A program made the position numbers and the translations under genes. This document shows positions 4,250 through 8,592 of a stretch of 8,592 bases of DNA, in pieces. Under the pieces are notes generated by a model. That model worked only from the letters and a program-made list of their open reading frames with translations. It was not told the DNA's origin and made no database searches. Where the stretch lies: assembly GCA_050184295.1 (NCBI GenBank), contig JBFXAM010000160.1, positions 1 to 8,592 of the forward strand. The letters are read 5' to 3'. The DNA comes from JBFXAM01 sp050184295. Its GTDB lineage: Bacteria > Planctomycetota > Phycisphaerae > UBA1845 > Fen-1342. Position 1 is the stretch's first letter. Every line of letters begins with the position of its first letter.

Positions 4250-6712
4250 TCAGGGCGCCGCGCCGGCCAGCAACTCCACGAATGGGTCGACGTCGAACAC
4301 GTCGATGCGCTGATCCTCGTTGATGTCGGCAGCCGACAGGTGGCAGTCGGGATAATCTGCCCGATACGCCAACGCGCGCGTCAATGCCAACACGAACGGG
4401 TCGATGTCGCGAACGGTGACGCGCCCGTCGCAATCCAAATCGCCGCGCAGCGCCTCGGGCAGGCACGTCCACGCCGCCAGAAACGCCGCCGGCCGCGCTC
4501 CGCCTTCAACGCCGCGGAACGCTCCGCCGACGAAGAGCGTCGCGTGGTACGGCCCCACCCCGTCGGGATCAAACGCTGCGAGCGCGTCCACGCGCCCGTC
4601 GGTTCCGCCTCCCACCGGCGTCCACGCCGTTCCATCCCAGCGCGCCAGGTTGCGAACCTCAACGTCGCCCGCAAAATCGAACAATCCGCCGGCGAAGAGC
4701 CCCGGACCGCGACCATCGTCGAAGGGGCAGAGCGCTCGCACCGAATGCACCCGCGCCGTTCCCAGGCCCGCGCGGAGTGCGGACCAAGCGCTCCCGTCCC
4801 AGGCCGCGATCCGCCGCCCCGGCTGCGCCACCGACGGCTCAAATGACCCGCCCGCATAGAGCACCGGTCCGGCTGAAGTCTCCACGCGCGCGAGCGCGTA
4901 GACGGCGCCTGCGAAGCCCGGGGGTACGGCGTGCCACTCCAGGCCGTCCCACGCCGCCATGTTCCGGGCCGGCGTCGTGTTCGCATAGTCAAACCCGCCG
5001 GCCGCGATCAGCGCCGCGCGCCCCGCGATCGGGAAGGTCGCCAGCGCCAAGACTACACCACCGGAGTCGGAACCGACGCGGCCGCCGAGCGCCGTCAACT
5101 CCGCGCCGTCCCAGCGCGCGACGCCCGGAAACCCGCTTGGACTCGGACTACTGTCGCCCGCCAGGAACAGCGCTTCGCCGCGCCCGTCGTCGAACGCCAG
5201 CATCGCGCGCACGCGCGTCCCCGCGGGCAGCCCGATCGTCTCCCACGTCACACCGTCCCACCGCCACAGGTACGCCGTCGCGGGCAGCGCGTCGCTCGCG
5301 CCCGCCACGTACAACGCCGCACCGCGGCCGTCATCAAACACCGCGAACGCGCTCGGTGGGCCGTTCAGCCCGAAGAGCGCCGTCCAGCGCGATCCATCGA
5401 AGATGGCGCCATACCGGGCAAACGAATCGCCGAGGCCGTAAAACCGGCCGCCGACGGCGAGCCCCGACGTGGCTGAGTTCGCCACGTTTAACAGCGTCGT
5501 GATCTCCGCGGGCGTCTCGCGGTTCACGCGCACCCAGTCGCCGCCGGACCACCCAACCAGGTGCCGCGACGCGCGGACCGGGTTGCCAACAGTGGTGAAG
5601 TCGCCGCCGACGTAGACGCGCGGCGAGCCGGGCGGCGCCGGGTCGGCACAAACGCTCCGCACCGGTCCCGACCAGATTCGCATGTCATCGCAGCGCCAGC
5701 CCGCCGCCGACCAGCGCGCCACGCCGTTGCAGCCTCCGGACTCGGCCAGGCCGATGTCGCCGACAACGAATAACGCAAGCCCGTCCGCGTCGGTTGCAAC
5801 GCGCGCGTCAACAACAGCGCCTGTCAGCCCAAGGCTTTCCCAGTCCGCTCCGGACCAGCGGTACGCCGCCCCGGCGCTGGCGTTTCCCGCTCGGATCCAG
5901 CCCCCCAGTGCGAACAGCGCCGCGCCCGTGCCGACATCGAGCGAAGCAAGTCGGCAAATGTCGCCGCGAATGTCGGCCGCCCCCAGCGGAGCCCACCGGT
6001 CGCCGTCCCATCGCACCACGCCGCCGGTGACGCGCTGGTCGATCGCATCGAACTCGCCGCCGGCGAACAACCCGACGCCGGCGCCGTCGTCATGAGTCGC
6101 CAGTGTGCGAACCGCGCCGTTCGCACGACCCGCGAGAGTGATCCACTCCCCGTTCGTGCGTCGCAACACGCTTCCGACCGGCGCCCCGCTGCTCCAATCG
6201 GTGAACGCCGCATACGCCGCGGGCCCGCCGCCATCGTTGTATTCCGCGAGATCCTCGATCGCGCCGCCCGGCGGCGTTGGATCTTCCACCCACGCGCCGT
6301 CGCGCCAAGTGAGCAATCGCGCGCGGGCGTCGCCGATCGGCTCGCGCAGCCAACCCGAAACGACCGGGGATCGCCCGCCGCCGAGGTCGGCCACCCACAG
6401 CCGCATGCCGAGAAGATCGAGCGATGGACTGCGGCGCTCCCACGAGTAGCCGTCCCAACGCCCCAGCGAATGCTGGGTCGGCCCATCCTGACCCGCGAAG
6501 CGAACCAAGCCAAAAACCGCCGCCCCGCCGCCGTCGGCCCAGACCACCAGCTCGAGCGGCACGGACGCCAGTGGCCACTGCGGAACTTGATGCGACCAGC
6601 CGGGAGTGCAGCCTGTGCCGGCCTCCAACCTCAAAACCGCGCCGCAGAGCCCCACAACCGCGCCGACCCCCAAACTCGCTGCCGTGCCGAATTGCCAATT
6701 CGCCGAGTTCAC
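4250..6712 (-). CDS. Secreted 14-repeat beta-propeller-like protein with C-terminal dockerin-like domain
   Basis: This protein has 820 residues from a GTG start at 6712. GGAG lies 7 nt upstream, and the frame above the start codes only Arg-rich filler. Residues about 9-33 are hydrophobic and likely a secretion signal, although no basic n-region precedes them. Residues about 53-750 are 14 repeats of 42-48 residues with the pattern V-x-x-L-A-x-x-D-D-G-x-G-x-A-L-F-x-G-G-x-F, a variable loop, then L-A-R-W-D-G-x-x-W-x-x-L-G. Clear copies include LFAGGEFDAI, VYVGGDFTTVGN, LYAGGSF, LFAGGLFDFAGD and LFVGGAFRGVEG. Such Kelch/WD-like units form propeller blades; 14 would fit two seven-bladed propellers. 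Residues 757-820 are a dockerin-like EF-hand pair (GDLDCDGRVTVRDIDPFV and ADINEDQRIDVFDVDPFV). No catalytic motif is visible. A cell-surface or extracellular structural or binding role is inferred. Confidence 0.82.
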   Translation of the reverse strand: MNSANWQFGTAASLGVGAVVGLCGAVLRLEAGTGCTPGWSHQVPQWPLASVPLELVVWADGGGAAVFGLVRFAGQDGPTQHSLGRWDGYSWERRSPSLDLLGMRLWVADLGGGRSPVVSGWLREPIGDARARLLTWRDGAWVEDPTPPGGAIEDLAEYNDGGGPAAYAAFTDWSSGAPVGSVLRRTNGEWITLAGRANGAVRTLATHDDGAGVGLFAGGEFDAIDQRVTGGVVRWDGDRWAPLGAADIRGDICRLASLDVGTGAALFALGGWIRAGNASAGAAYRWSGADWESLGLTGAVVDARVATDADGLALFVVGDIGLAESGGCNGVARWSAAGWRCDDMRIWSGPVRSVCADPAPPGSPRVYVGGDFTTVGNPVRASRHLVGWSGGDWVRVNRETPAEITTLLNVANSATSGLAVGGRFYGLGDSFARYGAIFDGSRWTALFGLNGPPSAFAVFDDGRGAALYVAGASDALPATAYLWRWDGVTWETIGLPAGTRVRAMLAFDDGRGEALFLAGDSSPSPSGFPGVARWDGAELTALGGRVGSDSGGVVLALATFPIAGRAALIAAGGFDYANTTPARNMAAWDGLEWHAVPPGFAGAVYALARVETSAGPVLYAGGSFEPSVAQPGRRIAAWDGSAWSALRAGLGTARVHSVRALCPFDDGRGPGLFAGGLFDFAGDVEVRNLARWDGTAWTPVGGGTDGRVDALAAFDPDGVGPYHATLFVGGAFRGVEGGARPAAFLAAWTCLPEALRGDLDCDGRVTVRDIDPFVLALTRALAYRADYPDCHLSAADINEDQRIDVFDVDPFVELLAGAAP
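4253..4444 (-). other. Dockerin-like (type I, EF-hand pair) domain of the propeller protein
   Basis: The last 64 residues hold two calcium-loop motifs, D-L-D-C-D-G-R-V-T-V-R-D and D-I-N-E-D-Q-R-I-D-V-F-D. Each is followed by a DPFV helix, with a YRADYPDCH linker between them. The acidic positions expected for calcium ligation are present in both loops. In cellulosomal clostridia such domains bind cohesins; in planctomycetes their partner is generally unknown, and no cohesin gene lies in this window. Confidence 0.75.
4480..6556 (-). repeat. Fourteen tandem propeller-type protein repeats
   Basis: Fourteen units of roughly 42-48 residues run from residue about 53 to about 745. The last unit lacks its closing WDGxxW strand and ends at FLAAW directly before the dockerin-like domain. 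Units near the C-terminus (10-13) match the consensus best. Units 1-3 have lost the GGxF motif (for example VFGLVRFAGQ, VVSGWLREPIGD, AAYAAFTDWSSG) but keep the length and the RW/TW-x-x-G-x-W strand. Confidence 0.75.
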
Positions 6713-6875
6713 AGGTGTACTCCGTGTGTGAATGACTGGATAAAGGAATGAGACCGGATACGACCCACGACGGAGCACTCCGGGGGCCCATTGTACAGCC
6801 CGCCGGCGATTCGGTTCGCCATCGTAACGGCAAGAAACCCGACGCCGCGGCGCGCAACGGCGGCGCAAGACACAC

Positions 6876-6908
6876 GCCGGGGCCCGTGCGCTTCACACGG
6901 ACCCCGGC
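6876..6908. terminator. Long GC-rich hairpin downstream of the GACC/dockerin gene
   Basis: GCCGGGG (6876-6882) pairs with CCCCGGC (6902-6908). After a C/A mismatch, CCGTG (6884-6888) pairs with CACGG (6896-6900), leaving a 7-nt loop. The 12 paired bases flank one mismatch. It lies 62 nt beyond the stop of the minus-strand gene ending at 6970. On that strand it is followed by GTGTGTCTTG, a weak T-rich stretch. It is a candidate transcription terminator or 3'-end processing structure. Confidence 0.45.
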
Positions 6909-6938
6909 GCCTCACTGAGGACACACGCGCGTGCCTTT

Positions 6939-6959
6939 CCGGCAGCGATTCACTGCCGG
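6939..6959. terminator. Perfect 7-bp hairpin just after the GACC/dockerin gene stop
   Basis: CCGGCAG (6939-6945) and CTGCCGG (6953-6959) form a perfect stem with a 7-nt loop, 11 nt past the TAG stop. No T-run follows on the minus strand, which reads AAAGGC. Together with the hairpin at 6876-6908 it makes a two-stem 3' region. Apart from these stems and the RBS of the propeller gene, I see nothing recognisable in the 257-nt gap. Confidence 0.4.
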
Positions 6960-6969
6960 TCGCGACGCG

Positions 6970-8592
6970 CTATCCGCCGGTCAGACAGGCCACGAACGGA
7001 TCGATGTCGAAGTTGTCCACCGAGCCGTCCTGGTTCACGTCGCACGTGCAGAGCCGATTGCAGTTCGGGAACTGCGCGGCGTAGCCGGCCGGATCGACCA
7101 GTGCGAGCACGAACGCGTCGATGTCGAAGTTGTTCACGGCTCCGTCACAGTTCGCGTCGCAACGCACGGCCGGGTCGCACACGCACTGCGGCGCGCCCGC
7201 CGCCCCGTAATCCACGCTGGCCGTATTGTCGCTCGGCGTGTCCTCCGGGAATCCGTTGTCCTCGTTGACGACGACCATCGCCGCCAGCACCGGCTCGCCG
7301 GTCGTCGGCACGCGCTTCCGCAGGCGCGCCTCGTAGTAGCACCCGCAGTAGATCCGCACGAACGGCGCCACGTCGTGGAACGCGATGATCGTGTCGCAGG
7401 TCGCCGCCGTCATGACGGCCACGCCTTTGTAGATCACCGGGATCACCGGACAGAACCCAGCGCACGCGAACGGCCGTCCGGCACACGTCGGCGGCGTCGT
7501 GATCACGATCTGCGTGTCGTGCGGATCGTCGTGCGGCCCCGACGGCCGCACGATCACGATGCGCACGCGCGACTGGTACGATGGCGCGGGGTTCTGCGGC
7601 GGCACCATGCGCAGCGTAAACGACACGTCCGCGAAGTCCGGGCCGTCCATGCAGACCTCGACGTCCGCGACGCTGATTTCGCCGGTGCGCGGACAGAGCG
7701 CCGGCGTGCAGAACGACTCGTCGCCGAGGTACACGCCGCCGACGTTCACGCATTCCTGCCCCGTCAGCGTCGCACACGTCGTCCCGATGCAGCACGCGCC
7801 CGGCAGGTCCGGGCACGGCGGCGTCGACGGCGTCACCACCGCGCTGCCACTGTTGTTGCTCTCGTTGGTCTCCGCGATGAGGTTGCCCGCGTCCAGTTGC
7901 AGAGCCACGTTGTAGTTGCCCGAGCCATCGTGCTTGCGGATGCGCTTGCGCAAGGGGAACGTGGCCTTGCATTCGCACAACCCGTCGTCCGCGTTCCGCA
8001 CACAATCCGGCGTGACGACGCGCCGATCGACCTCGCGCTGCGGGTCGCCTTTCAGATAGCGCACCGTCCAGTTGTTGCACGTACCCGTGCAGGGCGGCCG
8101 CTGCCCGGTCGGACACGTGCCCAGGGGCACCGGGAAGTCGATCTCGATCTTCTGTTCCTCAACACGCGGCGTGCTCGGCCCGATCACCGCCAGGCTCGCA
8201 ACCATCAGCAGCGGATCGGGCAGCGCGCAGGCGCGCGGCGTATAGCTGATATTCGCCGTCAGCTCGAAGTAATCTGGTCCGAGGTCGCAGACCTGCATGT
8301 CCACGATCTCCCAATCGGACAGGCACGGGTTCGGCGTGCAACTCGTGCCGTCGCCGTGGTAAACGCCGCCCAGCGCCAGGCAATCCTGCTCGGTGCCGAC
8401 GATGCAGGTGCGCGCCGGGCAGTCGACACAACACGCGCCCGGTCCGACCGCGAGCGCCGTGACCTGCGCGTTGTAGATGCGCTGGCAGGGCACGGTGCCC
8501 AGGAACTGCGGCGCGGCGAAGAGCCACCAGGTGCCCGGCGGCAGGATCGACGTGACGCAGACTTCGGTGCAGGGGCCCGCGGTCGCGAAGAC
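6970..8592 (-). CDS. Secreted GACC-module/CARDB-like protein with C-terminal dockerin-like domain (start beyond right edge)
   Basis: The frame stays open to the right edge, giving 540 visible residues ending in TAG. No start is seen, so the N-terminus and any signal peptide are missing; the GTG at 8493 is only an internal codon. Visible order: a fragment with CTEVCVTSILPPGTWWLFAA (about 8-27), cysteine-rich GACC module 1 (about 52-90), a beta-sandwich-like domain ending in AETNESNNSGSAVV (about 93-253), GACC module 2 (about 264-300), a second sandwich domain ending in PSDNTASVDY (about 302-462), and a dockerin-like EF-hand pair (about 478-538). The NxSNN endings resemble CARDB-type adhesion domains. 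More than 40 cysteines in the visible part suggest disulphide-stabilised extracellular folding. No enzyme motif is seen. A surface or extracellular structural protein is inferred. It lies upstream of the propeller gene on the same strand but is probably a separate transcript, given the 257-nt gap and hairpins. Confidence 0.8.
   Translation of the reverse strand, partial: VFATAGPCTEVCVTSILPPGTWWLFAAPQFLGTVPCQRIYNAQVTALAVGPGACCVDCPARTCIVGTEQDCLALGGVYHGDGTSCTPNPCLSDWEIVDMQVCDLGPDYFELTANISYTPRACALPDPLLMVASLAVIGPSTPRVEEQKIEIDFPVPLGTCPTGQRPPCTGTCNNWTVRYLKGDPQREVDRRVVTPDCVRNADDGLCECKATFPLRKRIRKHDGSGNYNVALQLDAGNLIAETNESNNSGSAVVTPSTPPCPDLPGACCIGTTCATLTGQECVNVGGVYLGDESFCTPALCPRTGEISVADVEVCMDGPDFADVSFTLRMVPPQNPAPSYQSRVRIVIVRPSGPHDDPHDTQIVITTPPTCAGRPFACAGFCPVIPVIYKGVAVMTAATCDTIIAFHDVAPFVRIYCGCYYEARLRKRVPTTGEPVLAAMVVVNEDNGFPEDTPSDNTASVDYGAAGAPQCVCDPAVRCDANCDGAVNNFDIDAFVLALVDPAGYAAQFPNCNRLCTCDVNQDGSVDNFDIDPFVACLTGG
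6991..7161 (-). repeat. Duplicated dockerin-like EF-hand unit visible at DNA level
   Basis: The 54-nt segments 6991-7044 and 7108-7161 are direct repeats with about 44 matching positions by eye, offset by 117 nt (39 codons). They encode CDVNQDGSVDNFDIDPFV and CDANCDGAVNNFDIDAFV, the two calcium-binding loops plus helix of the dockerin-like domain. Both loops keep the acidic ligand positions. The similarity is higher than between the two loops of the neighbouring propeller protein, suggesting more recent duplication or conversion. Confidence 0.7.

Noticed and set aside
4777..5502. Plus-strand 241-codon frame opposite the propeller gene
   Set aside because: Arg/Pro/Ala-rich shadow; the minus strand shows 14 regular repeats across this region.
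6608..6622. Possible lipoprotein lipobox at AGTGC after the hydrophobic segment of the propeller protein
   Set aside because: The -3 position relative to the cysteine is G where L is expected, and the segment does not fit the lipobox consensus.
6713..6868. N-terminal extension of the propeller gene to a TTG at 6868 or a GTG at 6778
   Set aside because: The extension codes Arg-rich filler and delays the hydrophobic signal segment. Neither codon has a well-placed Shine-Dalgarno, while the GTG at 6712 has GGAG at 7 nt.
7145..8116. Minus-strand 323-codon frame in a different phase from the GACC/dockerin gene
   Set aside because: Arg/Ala/Gly-rich shadow without motifs. The chosen frame has cysteine modules and EF-hand loops and is open to the window edge.
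1..8592. tRNA, rRNA, CRISPR array, insertion sequence or phage genes
   Set aside because: I found no tRNA-like cloverleaf, regularly spaced short repeats, transposase motif or integrase. Composition looks uniform by eye, with no sign of recent insertion.

Overview
The window looks like chromosomal DNA of a planctomycete, most likely a Phycisphaerae-type lineage. The grounds are high GC content, C-terminal dockerin-like cassettes of the form NCDGxVxxxDIDxFVLAL, cysteine-rich 'GACC' modules, and a secreted protein built from RWDGxxW / LFxGGxF propeller repeats. I know this combination mainly from that group. The assignment rests on protein style only, because no rRNA or other marker gene is present.

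Layout. (1) Positions 1-342, minus strand: the N-terminal part of a family-4-like glycosyltransferase that runs off the left edge. (2) Positions 343-469: a short divergent intergenic region with overlapping -10-like sequences. (3) Positions 470-4159, plus strand: a compact three-gene operon. It encodes a small membrane-anchored zinc-ribbon protein, then two paralogous single-pass SPFH/band-7 (prohibitin/flotillin/HflKC-like) proteins whose genes are joined by an ATGA stop/start overlap. (4) Positions 4160-4249: a convergent intergenic gap with a strong hairpin. (5) Positions 4250-6712, minus strand: a large secreted protein of 14 propeller repeats ending in a dockerin-like domain. (6) Positions 6713-6969: an intergenic region with two hairpins downstream of the next gene. 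(7) Positions 6970-8592, minus strand: the C-terminal part of a second secreted dockerin-like protein with a duplicated [GACC module + CARDB-like domain] unit. Its start lies beyond the right edge.

The most interesting locus is the zinc-ribbon/SPFH/SPFH operon. Both SPFH proteins carry three tandem copies of a roughly 50-75-residue module, six in all, before a single SPFH core and a long coiled coil. Each copy ends in a variant of LxPGxYxxNP. Normally one such segment leads into an SPFH domain. Duplicated beta modules, then an SPFH-like domain, then a coiled coil is formally the layout of the eukaryotic major vault protein, although I claim no orthology. Translational coupling and matching C-termini suggest that the two SPFH proteins assemble together, with the zinc-ribbon protein as a possible cytoplasmic accessory. 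The two minus-strand secreted proteins are unrelated to the operon and share only their C-terminal cassette.
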